The position numbers and the translations under genes are program-made. Shown piece by piece: positions 8,238 through 21,263 of a stretch of DNA of 64,000 bases (within the stretch, counting starts at the first letter, position 1; every line of letters begins with the position of its first letter). This DNA is from Litoribrevibacter albus. Its GTDB lineage: Bacteria > Pseudomonadota > Gammaproteobacteria > Pseudomonadales > Litoribrevibacteraceae. The notes below the pieces were generated by a model. It ran no database searches, was not told the DNA's origin, and worked only from the letters and a program-made list of their open reading frames with translations. Where the stretch lies: positions 558,001 through 622,000 of the forward strand of contig NZ_BSNM01000016.1 in the NCBI RefSeq assembly GCF_030159995.1, given 5' to 3'.

Positions 8238-9998
8238 GTGTCTGTTGAGCTATGGAAGCACTGTTTAGGCTGCCTTGAGAATGAACTGCCTTCTCAACAA
8301 TTTAATACCTGGTTACGACCACTAGAGGTCGAAGGCGATGAAAAAGAACTGATTATCATTGCCCCGAACCGATTTATTCGGGATTGGGTGTCTGATAAGT
8401 TTTTGAGTCGCATCAGTGGTCTGATGATGGAGTTTTCAAACTCGGCACCTCCACGTCTGACGTTTGAGGTTCGCCAGGGTGGACGAGCAAACTTTGGAAT
8501 GGCACGCCCTACTCGCGGCGCGCCACAGAATCGTTTTACACAACCAGCCATGTCCAACGCCAATGCAGCACCAGCGATGGATCACGAGCCGAACTTCACT
8601 CCGCCTCAAGGAATGTACGCGAGTCAGCGGACACCAAATTGGTCTTCTGACGTTCAAGAGCATGCTCAACATAATGAGGGATCGTCGGACTCGGATATCA
8701 GTGTTGAATCGGCTATGCAAAACCTGGCGTCGTCAGAACCTCAGGAATTTTCTGGCTCTCAATACGAAGACAACAGATCACACTACTCATCGCACTCTTC
8801 CAATACTCAGGCAATGCCTGCGTACGCCTCGGTGCTTGAGAACACCTCGGCGATCGTTCATTCCTCCGGTCAAAGTTTTGGGGCCAGCTCGTATTCGAAT
8901 TCAAATCCGAATGCGATGATGCAGAATCCGATGTCTGCAGCGAGAGAGTCCAATGCGGCAATTAAATCGCAAGCGTATGAAACCAATCTCGATCGTAATC
9001 TAACCTTTGAAACCTTTGTTGAAGGTAAATCGAATCAGTTGGCGTTGGCTGCATCGCTACAAGTAGCGGAAAGCCCGGGCGGAAGCAACAACCCCCTCTT
9101 TCTGTACGGTGGCGTAGGGTTGGGTAAAACCCATTTGATGCAAGCCATCGGGAATTACATGCTGCAAAAGAATCCGAACGCGCGGATTCTGTATTTGCGA
9201 TCTGAACAGTTTGTAGCTGACATGGTGCGTGCGTTGCAGCTAAACGCGATCACCGAATTCAAGCGCTATTACCGTCAGGTGGATGCGTTACTAATTGATG
9301 ATATCCAATTTTTCTCGGGCAAAGAGCGTTCTCAGGAAGAATTCTTCCATACCTTCAGTGCTCTGCTGGAAGCGGGTCAACAAGTGATCATGACCTCTGA
9401 TCGTTTCCCGAAAGAGATCGACGGCGTGGATGATCGTCTGCGTTCTCGTTTTGGCTGGGGTCTGACATTTGCCGTTGAGCCGCCAGAACTCGAAACGCGT
9501 GTGGCGATTCTGAAGAAAAAAGCGGAAGAACAACGGGTTGATCTGAAAGATGAATCGGCCTTCTTTATTGCCCGACGAATTCGTTCCAACGTTCGTGAGC
9601 TGGAAGGCGCGCTTAAACGAGTGATTGCGAATGCTCACTTTACCGGCAGCGAAATTACGCCTGACTTTATTAAAGAGTCATTGAAAGATTTGCTGGCGCT
9701 TCAGGATAAACAGGTCAGCATTGATAATATTCAGAAGACTGTGGCGGATTATTTCGATATTCGTCAAAAAGATATTAATTCCAAACGACGCACGCGTTCC
9801 ATTGCGCGGCCACGTCAGATCGCAATGACCCTTGCAAAAGAGCTTACCAATCACAGCTTGCCTGAAATTGGTGAAGCTTTTGGTGGGCGAGATCACACTA
9901 CCGTGTTGCATGCGTGTCGTAAGATTAACCAACTCAAAGCCTCTGATGCCGACATGGCTGATGACTACGGTAAGTTAATCCGAATGTTGACGTCGTAA
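8238..9998 (+). CDS. dnaA: Chromosomal replication initiator protein DnaA
   Basis: DnaA binds DnaA boxes at oriC, opens the duplex and helps load the replicative helicase. I choose GTG 8238 as the start because GGAG lies six bases upstream and the product then begins [20 protein letters not shown], the standard DnaA N-terminus. A longer reading from 8175 would add about 21 residues unlike DnaA. Domain I spans about 1-85. Domain II is an unusually long, Ser/Asn/Gln-rich linker (about 90-250). Domain III has Walker [11 protein letters not shown], Walker B LLIDDIQF and an arginine-finger region. Domain IV ends with [15 protein letters not shown]. At 586 residues it is longer than most homologues. 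Confidence 0.97.
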   Translation: MSVELWKHCLGCLENELPSQQFNTWLRPLEVEGDEKELIIIAPNRFIRDWVSDKFLSRISGLMMEFSNSAPPRLTFEVRQGGRANFGMARPTRGAPQNRFTQPAMSNANAAPAMDHEPNFTPPQGMYASQRTPNWSSDVQEHAQHNEGSSDSDISVESAMQNLASSEPQEFSGSQYEDNRSHYSSHSSNTQAMPAYASVLENTSAIVHSSGQSFGASSYSNSNPNAMMQNPMSAARESNAAIKSQAYETNLDRNLTFETFVEGKSNQLALAASLQVAESPGGSNNPLFLYGGVGLGKTHLMQAIGNYMLQKNPNARILYLRSEQFVADMVRALQLNAITEFKRYYRQVDALLIDDIQFFSGKERSQEEFFHTFSALLEAGQQVIMTSDRFPKEIDGVDDRLRSRFGWGLTFAVEPPELETRVAILKKKAEEQRVDLKDESAFFIARRIRSNVRELEGALKRVIANAHFTGSEITPDFIKESLKDLLALQDKQVSIDNIQKTVADYFDIRQKDINSKRRTRSIARPRQIAMTLAKELTNHSLPEIGEAFGGRDHTTVLHACRKINQLKASDADMADDYGKLIRMLTS

Positions 9999-10201
9999 TT
10001 GCTCGTCACTTTCAAATGTGATTTGTGTTCAAACAAGATCGTTTTAAAACCGATTGTGATGTTAAAAGCTTATTGGGCGGATCATCTATACTTCTGATGA
10101 TTGGCGTAATGCGACTTAATCCGTTTCAATAAGATGCATCGGTCTGTGTTTTAGTGAATAATAGAAACCATATTTTTTAGATAAAAAGAGAGCGGGAGCT
10201 A

Positions 10202-11302
10202 ATGAAATTTACGATTTCCAGGGAAGCTCTATTACGTCCCCTTCAGTTAGTTGCAGGGGTAGTTGAGCGAAGACATACACTGCCTATTTTGTCGAACATC
10301 TTGATGGTCTTAGAAGATGGCCAATTAAAGATGACAGGAACGGACCTAGAAGTGGAATTAGTGGGTGCCTTAACACTAGAGGAAGCTGGTGAGTCTGGTC
10401 AGATTACGGTTCCTGCTCGTAAGCTACTGGATATCTGTAAGTCGCTACCCGACCAATCTGTGATTGAGTTTTCAACGGACGGTGCCAAAGCTCAGGTAAA
10501 AGCTGGGCGCAGCCGTTTTGTTTTGGCAACTTTGCCCGCAGATGATTTTCCGAATGTAGAGGAAAGCCAGGCGGATTTGAACTTCACCATGAAAGCGGAA
10601 GATCTTAAAAGTCAGTTTGATCAAACCAGCTTTGCTATGGCCCAGCAAGATGTTCGTTATTACCTAAACGGCATGCTGTTGGAAGTCTCTCAAGGTGTGG
10701 TTCGCACGGTAGCAACGGACGGTCACCGTTTGGCGATGTCTGACAGCACTGCCGATGTTGCTTGTGAAAAGAAACAGGTTATTGTCCCTCGTAAAGGGGT
10801 AATCGAACTGCAGCGCTTGCTGGGTGAAAGTGATGATCTGATTTCTGTGACGGTGGGAACTAACCACATTCGCATTGGTGCCGGTGACTACTTATTTACC
10901 TCTAAATTGGTGGAAGGTAAATTCCCTGATTATGAGCGTGTTGTTCCTAAAGGTGGCGACAAGACCTTGTGCGGATCACGACAAGAACTGCGTCAGGTAT
11001 TCCAGCGTACAGCGATTCTATCCAATGAAAAGTATCGTGGTGTTCGTTTGATTGCTGAAGACGGATCGTTACAAGTTATTGCGAATAATCCGGAACAAGA
11101 GCAAGCGGAAGAAACCGTTAGCGTTGACTTTGAAGGTGAGCGTTTAGAGATTGGTTTCAACGTGACTTATCTTTTGGATGTGTTGAATGCCTTATCGGGT
11201 GAGCAAATCAAAATGACCTTATCCAATCCAAACAGCAGTGCTTTGGTTGAGGACTTTGATGGTGGTAGTTCGGTGTACGTTGTTATGCCGATGAAACTGT
11301 AA
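10202..11302 (+). CDS. dnaN: DNA polymerase III sliding clamp (beta subunit)
   Basis: The 366-residue protein has the length and sequence of the beta clamp, from MKFTISREALLRPLQLVAGV to the terminal SSVYVVMPMKL. It forms a ring dimer around DNA and tethers polymerase III and repair factors; three similar domains of about 120 residues are expected. The start ATG is preceded by GCGGGAGCT, a good ribosome-binding site. It follows dnaA by 203 bp. A terminator directly downstream separates it from recF, with which it is often co-transcribed elsewhere. Confidence 0.98.
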   Translation: MKFTISREALLRPLQLVAGVVERRHTLPILSNILMVLEDGQLKMTGTDLEVELVGALTLEEAGESGQITVPARKLLDICKSLPDQSVIEFSTDGAKAQVKAGRSRFVLATLPADDFPNVEESQADLNFTMKAEDLKSQFDQTSFAMAQQDVRYYLNGMLLEVSQGVVRTVATDGHRLAMSDSTADVACEKKQVIVPRKGVIELQRLLGESDDLISVTVGTNHIRIGAGDYLFTSKLVEGKFPDYERVVPKGGDKTLCGSRQELRQVFQRTAILSNEKYRGVRLIAEDGSLQVIANNPEQEQAEETVSVDFEGERLEIGFNVTYLLDVLNALSGEQIKMTLSNPNSSALVEDFDGGSSVYVVMPMKL

Positions 11303-11329
11303 TTAGTTCCACATATTCGAAGTTGAAAA

Positions 11330-11354
11330 GGCCGGGGATTTCCCCGGTTTTTTT
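11330..11354 (+). terminator. Rho-independent terminator after dnaN
   Basis: A GC-rich stem (CCGGGG/CCCCGG, loop ATTT) is followed by seven T residues. It lies about 30 bp after the dnaN stop and should isolate dnaA-dnaN from the lipase gene. Confidence 0.88.
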
Positions 11355-11485
11355 ATGTCCAGAAAACAGTGCTTTTAACTCTCTCGAAATACCACCCCAA
11401 TGGGTAGGGTTCAATCTACCTTGCTTCTTGCCCCGTCGGTCAGAAATGACCTGTTTATTAGTCACTATCTTTCTATAATTTATAG

Positions 11486-12577
<1,092 letters not shown>

Positions 12578-12666
12578 GCTTGGTTCGTTGTTATACAGAT
12601 TGATTACATAAGAGAGTAAGAAGCAATCTTCTCTTGCCCTCTTCCGATGTTCGATCAATCCAAAAG

Positions 12667-12707
12667 AAAATCCCTATATCAGTGAAATGGTGTAGGGATT
12701 TTTTTTG
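12667..12707 (+). terminator. Rho-independent terminator after the lipase gene
   Basis: The inverted repeat AATCCCTA/TAGGGATT is followed by a long T-tract. It lies about 90 bp downstream of the lipase stop and before recF. Confidence 0.8.
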
Positions 12708-12760
12708 CCCATTGGTAAAATGGTTGTCACTTTATATAGGATGAAAGGACACCCCACTCT

Positions 12761-13855
12761 ATGCTAATTACTCAACTTAAGATTGATGGATTACGCAATC
12801 TTAGTGGCTGCTCTGTGACCTTTGATCCCGTTAAAAAAGTCTCTCTATTTATAGGTAATAATGGTGCAGGAAAGACCAGTGTTTTAGAGGCTATTCATTG
12901 TTTGGCTACAGGCAATAGCTTCAGATCAACGTCCATAAAGCATCTTGTTACTCAATCACAACCTGCCTATACGATCTTTTCTAAATCCAGTTTGGCTTCT
13001 TCAGAAACCGACTTCTCTATTGGGGTGACTAAAAATACCGATGGTAAAAGTGAGGCTCGGTTGAATGGCGAGAAAATTAAATCACAAGAAACCATTAGTT
13101 CTTTGTTGCCGGTGATTGTGCTTGAACCTGGCTCGTTTGATCTGGTGATCGGTAGCCCTGAGTACCGTCGTCGTTTCATGGACTGGGGAGTGTTTCACGT
13201 GAAACATGAGTTTTGGTCCATTGCTGCTCGATTCAAAAAAGCTGCCAAACAACGTAATTCCCTGCTCCGTTCTCAATCAAACCTGACACTGATTCGCTCC
13301 TTTACTCGTCAGTTGGTCGACTTTGCTGAACAGATGTCGATGGCGCGTTTGGAATACTTCAATGAATTAAAGTCAGAATTTGAACGGGTTGTAGCGCAAT
13401 TAACTGATTTAGAAAATGTTGAGATGAGATATAATAGGGGTTGGTCAAAAGAATTAGATTACGCTGATTACCTGGACGCCAACTTAGAAAAAGACAGAGA
13501 AGCTGGTTATACCCGTTATGGTCCACATCGGGCTGATTTGGTGATACGAGTGAATGGTCTTCCGGTTAAGGAAGTACTCTCTCGTGGTCAATTGAAGCTG
13601 CTGGTCTGTGCTTTGGTATTGGCACAATGCCGACTTTTTGAACGGCATGGAAACAACGAAACACTGCTGTTACTTGATGATTTGCCTTCCGAATTGGATG
13701 AGGAACATCGAAATAAGGTCCTACAAGAACTTATAGCCATGGGGCGTCAGGTTTTTATGACCTCCGTAGATGTGAACGGTTTTAGCAAAGAGATTCTGGA
13801 TCAAACGCAAGTGTTTCACGTGAAACAAGGGAAGATAACAGCAAGCACGCATTAA
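12761..13855 (+). CDS. recF: DNA replication and repair protein RecF
   Basis: RecF is an SMC-like ATPase that, with RecO and RecR, loads RecA at gapped DNA. The 364-residue product has Walker A GNNGAGKTSVLEAIH (about residues 30-44), the signature region VLSRGQLKLLVCALVLAQ and Walker B LLLLDDLPSELDEEHR. It is followed after 18 bp by gyrB, the usual arrangement. Its upstream neighbour is a lipase instead of dnaN. The ATG is in a good context (AGGATGAAAGGACACC upstream). Confidence 0.96.
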   Translation: MLITQLKIDGLRNLSGCSVTFDPVKKVSLFIGNNGAGKTSVLEAIHCLATGNSFRSTSIKHLVTQSQPAYTIFSKSSLASSETDFSIGVTKNTDGKSEARLNGEKIKSQETISSLLPVIVLEPGSFDLVIGSPEYRRRFMDWGVFHVKHEFWSIAARFKKAAKQRNSLLRSQSNLTLIRSFTRQLVDFAEQMSMARLEYFNELKSEFERVVAQLTDLENVEMRYNRGWSKELDYADYLDANLEKDREAGYTRYGPHRADLVIRVNGLPVKEVLSRGQLKLLVCALVLAQCRLFERHGNNETLLLLDDLPSELDEEHRNKVLQELIAMGRQVFMTSVDVNGFSKEILDQTQVFHVKQGKITASTH

Positions 13856-16288
<2,433 letters not shown>

Positions 16289-16314
16289 TTATTTAGGAAT
16301 GCCCAGATAGATAT

Positions 16315-16345
16315 AAAAAAGGCCGGTATTGTTACCGGCCTTTTT
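16315..16345. terminator. Bidirectional terminator between gyrB and plsC
   Basis: A-tract, perfect stem GGCCGGTA/TACCGGCC with loop TTGT, then T-tract. The symmetrical flanks suit termination from both converging genes. Confidence 0.9.
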
Positions 16346-16387
16346 ACGTTTTACTTTCGCGCTTTCTTTATGAGTTTATCGCTCGTC

Positions 16388-17152
16388 TTAACCTGTGATC
16401 GACGGATGTTCAAACGTCGAAGATACCTGCTCTACCCCTTCAATGGCTTGAAGTGAGCGTTCTGTCCAAGCCCTAACCTCATCAGTGAGTTGTTCTGCTG
16501 TTTTCCCTTCACTGCTAATGGGTTGGCCTATGTGTACTTGAATGGTGCCTGGGTACTTGATGAACTCTTTGTTGATGTAGAAGTGCCCTGAGTTATGAGC
16601 AATAGGAAGTACAGGGACACCTGCGTTAATGGCTAGAGCAGCACCACTTCGGGCATAGCGTCCTAGCTTTTTAGGTGGGTTACGAGTGCCTTCAGGGAAG
16701 ATAAGTACCCAGATTCCCGAGTTCAGGTACTGACTGCCCTGCTCCAACACTTGGGCGCGTGCGTTCTGTTTGTCCCCACGATTAATCGCAATGGGTTTGA
16801 GTAAAGAATAGGCCCAACCAAAAAATGGAATCCATAACAGCTCTCGCTTGATAACTTGAGTTTGAGGTGTACAGATCGATTGTAAAAAGAAGGTTTCCCA
16901 GGAGCTTTGATGGTTGCTGCTGATTAAGCAGGGTTGATCAGGAATATTATGCTTGCCTGTAATTTCATAGCGAACACCGCAAATAACTTTCAGTAACCAG
17001 ATAAAGCTGGAAGTCCATGTGGTGATGATGAATCGATAGCGCAGTTCATAGGGTAAAAACAGGCCGATGATAATTCCCAGAGTATTCTGGGCGATCGAGA
17101 AGAAAAAGATGATGATATAGAAAATGATCGATCGGATCAGTGCTAACAACAT
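16388..17152 (-). CDS. plsC: 1-acyl-sn-glycerol-3-phosphate acyltransferase family (PlsC)
   Basis: This 254-residue membrane protein belongs to the lysophospholipid acyltransferase family that makes phosphatidic acid. The N-terminal 50 residues are hydrophobic. The acyltransferase blocks are visible: SSNHQSSWETFF (HX4E, a common variant of HX4D, at about residue 80), FPEGTRNPP (about 152-160) and VLPIAHNSG. In Pseudomonas-like genomes plsC lies here with gmhB between it and glyS; gmhB is missing. A terminator separates it from glyS, so it probably has its own promoter in the 280-bp gap upstream. Confidence 0.88.
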   Translation of the reverse strand: MLLALIRSIIFYIIIFFFSIAQNTLGIIIGLFLPYELRYRFIITTWTSSFIWLLKVICGVRYEITGKHNIPDQPCLISSNHQSSWETFFLQSICTPQTQVIKRELLWIPFFGWAYSLLKPIAINRGDKQNARAQVLEQGSQYLNSGIWVLIFPEGTRNPPKKLGRYARSGAALAINAGVPVLPIAHNSGHFYINKEFIKYPGTIQVHIGQPISSEGKTAEQLTDEVRAWTERSLQAIEGVEQVSSTFEHPSITG

Positions 17153-17349
17153 AATGGCAAGGAACCTATAAAATGAATGCTCGTATTATCACTCAAAACA
17201 AGTTTTGTATTAATTAGCTTTTGTTAACAGTTGGGGGTGATTACTGTTACAAAGTAGTTTGAGTGGGTGCTGATCAGCGTTCTAGGGAGCGTGATAGTTT
17301 CTTATTAGAGGCGGGATTATAGCCGGAAAAATTAGAGTAGTTTATCAAT

Positions 17350-17388
17350 AAAAAAGGACGAATGAGATTTCATTCGTCCTTCTATCGG
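17350..17388 (-). terminator. Rho-independent terminator after glyS
   Basis: Read on the minus strand, an 11-bp stem (AAGGACGAATG with CATTCGTCCTT, loop of six) is followed by a T-rich run. It lies about 45 bp beyond the glyS stop codon. Confidence 0.88.
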
Positions 17389-17432
17389 TTTTCCATAGAG
17401 AGAAGGAAAACCCCTTTCGAGCTTGTGAGATG

Positions 17433-19493
17433 TTATGCCTGAAGCAAAGAAATATCCGCTACTTCAAGGAATAGGTTGCGAAGCTGAGACAACAAGGCCA
17501 AACGATTGTTACGAACCGCTTCGTCTTCTGCCATCACCATCACTTGATCAAAGAACTGATCCACTGGCTCACGTAGCTCTGCCAATGTTTGCATGGCTTG
17601 CTCATAATTAGACTCAGCAAATACCGGTGCCAGAGTTGAAGACACAGATGCCACCTTCTCTGCCAGTTGCTTCTCAGTCTCTTCCCGAAGCAAAGCATTA
17701 TCTACCGTTAGCGGAATTGCCTGCTCAGCTTTCGCCAAGATGTTGGATACGCGCTTGTTCGCAGCGGCCAATGCTTGTGCTGCATCCAGCTTGTAGAAAG
17801 CGAACACGGCATGTACACGGTTGTTGATGTCCAATGGCTTGGTGATACCACGAGCACGAACAGCCTGGAATACTTCCGCCGGAATGTTTTCGTCCTGATA
17901 CCAGGCGCTGAAACGATCCAACATATATTCAACCAAGGTAGCTTTGGTGTTTTCTTTCAACGCAACCGGCCATTCGTTGTCGATCGCCCAGTCGATTAAC
18001 TCACCCAAGTCGAGGTCAATTTTCTTCTCAACCAAGATGCGTAACACGCCCAGAGATGCACGACGTAATGCGAACGGGTCTTTGGTGCCTGTTGGTATCT
18101 GGCCCAGGCCAAACAGGCCAACAAGGCTGTCCAGGCGGTCTGCAAGTGCGATAGCTGTACCTGTGTCCGTGGCTGGTAGTTGGTCACCTGCAAAGGCTGG
18201 CATATATTGCTCAACCATCGCTGCACAGACATCGGCATGTTCGCCGTCGTTTTGCGCGTAGTATTGACCTGCAAGCCCTTGAAGGTCGGTGAACTCATAC
18301 ACCATTTGAGTAACCAGATCCGTTTTACACAGCTTGGCTGCACGTTCTGCTAACGCCGTGTCACTGCCTGTTGCAGAGGCAATTTTGCTTGCCAAAGAGG
18401 CAATACGAGTTGATTTGTCAGCAATACTTCCAAGTTTGTGTACCCAGACAACCGACTTCAGTTTATCAAAGCGGCTTTCGAGTGATTGCTTACGATCGGT
18501 GTCCCAGAAGAAGGCCGCATCGGCAAGACGAGGGCGAATTACTTTTTCGTTACCCGCGATCACTTGCGCCGGATCTTTACTTTCGATGTTCGCAATAGTG
18601 ATGAAGTTAGGCTTCAACTTGCCATTGGCATCGACAACGTGGAAGTATTTTTGATGCTCTTTCATGGAAGAAACCAATGCTTCTGATGGAACATCCAGGA
18701 AGCGTTCTTCAAAGTTACCCGCCAGAGCCACAGGCCATTCGTTCAGGGCCGTAACTTCGTCGAGTAAGTCTTCGTCGATAACAGCTTCGCCGCCTAGCTT
18801 CTTACCTTCGGCAGTCACCTGCTCTTTGATCAGTTGCTGACGTTCTTCAAAGCTGGCCATCACATAAGCGCCACGTAGCGCTTCTTCGTACGTGGTTGGA
18901 GATTCGATATGAATCTCTTCCGGCGCATGGAAGCGGTGACCGCGCGAGGTATTTCCGGCTTTCAGACCCAGAACTTCGCCATCAATGATGTCATTACCGA
19001 ACAGCATCACTAACCAGTGCACAGGACGTACGAATTCAGTACGGCTTGCACCCCAGCGCATGCGCTTAGGAATCGGTAATTTGTCGAGACTGGTTTGAAC
19101 AATTGCCGGAAGCAATGCAGTTGTTTCCTGGCCTTTGATGCTCAGTTCGATCATCAATTTGCCATTGTCGCCGGTTTTGATTTCGGACACATCCGCACCA
19201 GAGCGCTTGGCAAAGCCTTCGGCGGCTTTGGTTGGATTACCGTTTTCATCAAAGCCAATATTCGCCGGTGGACCATAAACGACTTCGTCTTTGTCTTCCT
19301 GTTTTTCAGGAAGGTCTGAAATACGAACGGCCAAGCGACGAGGAGCTGCAAACAATTCGATCTTTGAGCCTTTAAGGTTCGCTTCAGCAAGACCCTGTTC
19401 AATGCCATCTGCAAACGCCTGACTAAGACGCTTAAGTGCTTTCGGTGGTAATTCTTCGGTGCCTAGCTCAACTAGGAAATCACGTGTTGCCAT
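17433..19493 (-). CDS. glyS: Glycine--tRNA ligase beta subunit
   Basis: The 686-residue protein is the beta chain of the heterotetrameric (alpha2beta2) glycyl-tRNA synthetase found in most bacteria. It begins with the diagnostic DFLVELGTEELPPKALKRLS. Later motifs include FVRPVHWLVMLFG, GHRFHAPE, VPSEALVSSMKEHQKYFHV, the HD-like segment HADVCAAMVEQYMPAFAGDQ and the tRNA-binding C-terminal helices. The beta chain mainly binds tRNA. Its ATG overlaps the glyQ stop by one base (TAATG), so translation is coupled and subunits are made in equal amounts. Confidence 0.97.
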   Translation of the reverse strand: MATRDFLVELGTEELPPKALKRLSQAFADGIEQGLAEANLKGSKIELFAAPRRLAVRISDLPEKQEDKDEVVYGPPANIGFDENGNPTKAAEGFAKRSGADVSEIKTGDNGKLMIELSIKGQETTALLPAIVQTSLDKLPIPKRMRWGASRTEFVRPVHWLVMLFGNDIIDGEVLGLKAGNTSRGHRFHAPEEIHIESPTTYEEALRGAYVMASFEERQQLIKEQVTAEGKKLGGEAVIDEDLLDEVTALNEWPVALAGNFEERFLDVPSEALVSSMKEHQKYFHVVDANGKLKPNFITIANIESKDPAQVIAGNEKVIRPRLADAAFFWDTDRKQSLESRFDKLKSVVWVHKLGSIADKSTRIASLASKIASATGSDTALAERAAKLCKTDLVTQMVYEFTDLQGLAGQYYAQNDGEHADVCAAMVEQYMPAFAGDQLPATDTGTAIALADRLDSLVGLFGLGQIPTGTKDPFALRRASLGVLRILVEKKIDLDLGELIDWAIDNEWPVALKENTKATLVEYMLDRFSAWYQDENIPAEVFQAVRARGITKPLDINNRVHAVFAFYKLDAAQALAAANKRVSNILAKAEQAIPLTVDNALLREETEKQLAEKVASVSSTLAPVFAESNYEQAMQTLAELREPVDQFFDQVMVMAEDEAVRNNRLALLSQLRNLFLEVADISLLQA

Positions 19494-20482
19494 TAGTTTT
19501 TCTCCTGTTGAGCTTCTTCTTTCGCTTTTGCCGCTTGATACTTTGAAAGCACTTCGTCACGAATGCCTTCTTCAGCTAATGGGAAGCCAAGCTCTGCACG
19601 ACTATTAAAGTAGGCTTCTGCCACGGATCGAGCCAGCGTACGAACGCGAAGAATATAACCTTGACGTTCCGTTACAGAGATCGCGCCACGAGCATCCAAC
19701 ATGTTGAAGGTGTGAGAGGCTTTCAATACTTGTTCGTAAGCTGGAAGCGCAAGACCGGCCTCAATCAAACGAGCACAGTCTTTTTCGTGTTGATCGAAGG
19801 CTTTAAACATGAAGTCAGTATCGGCGTATTCAAAGTTATAGGCTGACATTTCCACTTCGTTTTGATGGAAGACATCGCCGTAAGTCACTTTTGAACCGTC
19901 TGGACCATAACACCAAACCAGGTCGAAGATGCTGTCAACGCCTTGCAGGTACATCGCAATACGCTCGAGACCATAGGTGATTTCACCGGTAACCGGATAA
20001 CATTCCAAGCCACCCACTTGCTGGAAGTAAGTGAACTGAGTTACTTCCATGCCGTTCAACCAAACTTCCCAACCTAAGCCCCAAGCACCCAATGTTGGAG
20101 ATTCCCAGTTATCTTCCACAAAACGAATGTCGTGGATACTTGGGTCAATGCCCATCATACGAAGGGAATCCAAATAGAGTTCTTGAATATTGCTTGGAGA
20201 CGGCTTCATCACTACCTGAAACTGGTAGTAGTGTTGAAGACGGTTCGGGTTTTCACCATAACGGCCATCGGTCGGACGACGACATGGTTGGACGTAGGCT
20301 GAATTCCACTTTTCCGGGCCAATGGCTCGTAGGAAGGTTGCTGTGTGGAACGTACCCGCTCCAACTTCCATGTCGATAGGCTGGTTAATAACGCAGCCCT
20401 GTTGTGACCAGAAATTTTGTAGAGCGGCGATTAAGCCCTGGAAAGTTAATACATCTGGTTCTTGATACGCTGGTTTGGTCAC
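19493..20482 (-). CDS. glyQ: Glycine--tRNA ligase alpha subunit
   Basis: This is the catalytic alpha chain of bacterial glycyl-tRNA synthetase, which activates glycine and charges tRNA-Gly. I choose GTG 20482 as the start because AAGGGG lies seven bases upstream and the product then reads [20 protein letters not shown], matching the family N-terminus. A longer reading to 20524 adds 14 basic residues without support. The class II core is visible as [36 protein letters not shown] and [12 protein letters not shown]. It is the first gene of the glyQS operon. Confidence 0.96.
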   Translation of the reverse strand: MTKPAYQEPDVLTFQGLIAALQNFWSQQGCVINQPIDMEVGAGTFHTATFLRAIGPEKWNSAYVQPCRRPTDGRYGENPNRLQHYYQFQVVMKPSPSNIQELYLDSLRMMGIDPSIHDIRFVEDNWESPTLGAWGLGWEVWLNGMEVTQFTYFQQVGGLECYPVTGEITYGLERIAMYLQGVDSIFDLVWCYGPDGSKVTYGDVFHQNEVEMSAYNFEYADTDFMFKAFDQHEKDCARLIEAGLALPAYEQVLKASHTFNMLDARGAISVTERQGYILRVRTLARSVAEAYFNSRAELGFPLAEEGIRDEVLSKYQAAKAKEEAQQEKN

Positions 20483-20781
20483 AGAAGACCCCTTAACTGT
20501 TCGATCTTTATTATTTCTCCGCAAGTATATGGGGCAGATATGTCATAACGTCGAGTGAGGCGTAGTCACTGATTTCGCCCTGATTTTTATGAAAGATCAG
20601 GATGGGTCGCTGCCGGATTCGTTGCGGGAATTGGTTGTTCGCTATACGAATTAAATAAACGAACAATGATAAAGACAAAGCCCCCATCCTTGCAATGGAG
20701 AAGCCTGGGTTTATTAAGAAATTCGGGGGGTTCTGTCGAAAATAGTCCTCATAATCATATTAGGTAGCGAATATAAGTAAC

Positions 20782-21249
20782 TTAAAACCCTATCCCTAAT
20801 CCAATAAGATACTTGTAGTCATGTTGAGAGTCTTGATAGATACCTACTTTAGCGCTAATGAATAAGGCGGAAAGGATGGTTTCTATGCCAACTTGGCTTT
20901 CATTTCCTAGCTCTGCGTAGCTGATGCCTGCTCGAAGGTTTCCACCGTATGGCATGTAACCTAATCCCAAAGAAACTTTATGACCTTCTTGACCGAGTTC
21001 AAGATCACTGTAGAGGTAAGATAGATGACTAAATACTTCTGGATTTTTAGAATCGGCAACGATTTGTTTTGTGTGCCTTTGATAAAGCGCTAGTCCGATT
21101 TTTCCATTGAGGTGGTTTAAATTATCGTAATAAACACCACCCACAGGCATCAGCCCACTATCAGCATGCAAGTTAGGGGTAAAAGAAAGTGCTATTAAAC
21201 AGGCCGTCAGTATACGTCGTGTCAGTGTATTGATTACGGATAAACGCAT
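20782..21249 (-). CDS. Small secreted, probable outer-membrane beta-barrel protein, unknown function
   Basis: I do not recognise a named family. From ATG 21249 the product is 155 residues, with a signal peptide (RRILTACLIALSFTPNLHAD). The rest alternates aromatic and small residues, as in short beta-barrels (HKVSLGLGYMPYGGNLRAGI, then LFISAKVGIYQDSQHDYKYL), and ends in phenylalanine (LIGLGIGF), a common outer-membrane targeting signal. A TTG at 21276 would overlap trkH; the ATG has only a weak AAGG upstream. It follows trkH by 14 bp and may be the last gene of the trk operon. Confidence 0.6.
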   Translation of the reverse strand: MRLSVINTLTRRILTACLIALSFTPNLHADSGLMPVGGVYYDNLNHLNGKIGLALYQRHTKQIVADSKNPEVFSHLSYLYSDLELGQEGHKVSLGLGYMPYGGNLRAGISYAELGNESQVGIETILSALFISAKVGIYQDSQHDYKYLIGLGIGF

Positions 21250-21263
21250 TGAGAGCCTTGAAT

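Noticed and set aside
8464-8919. 151-codon plus-strand frame inside dnaA
   Set aside because: It overlaps the low-complexity DnaA linker in another frame; DnaA continuity on both sides is certain.
9999-10201. Second origin between dnaA and dnaN
   Set aside because: No DnaA-box-like 9-mers with at most one mismatch were seen in this gap.
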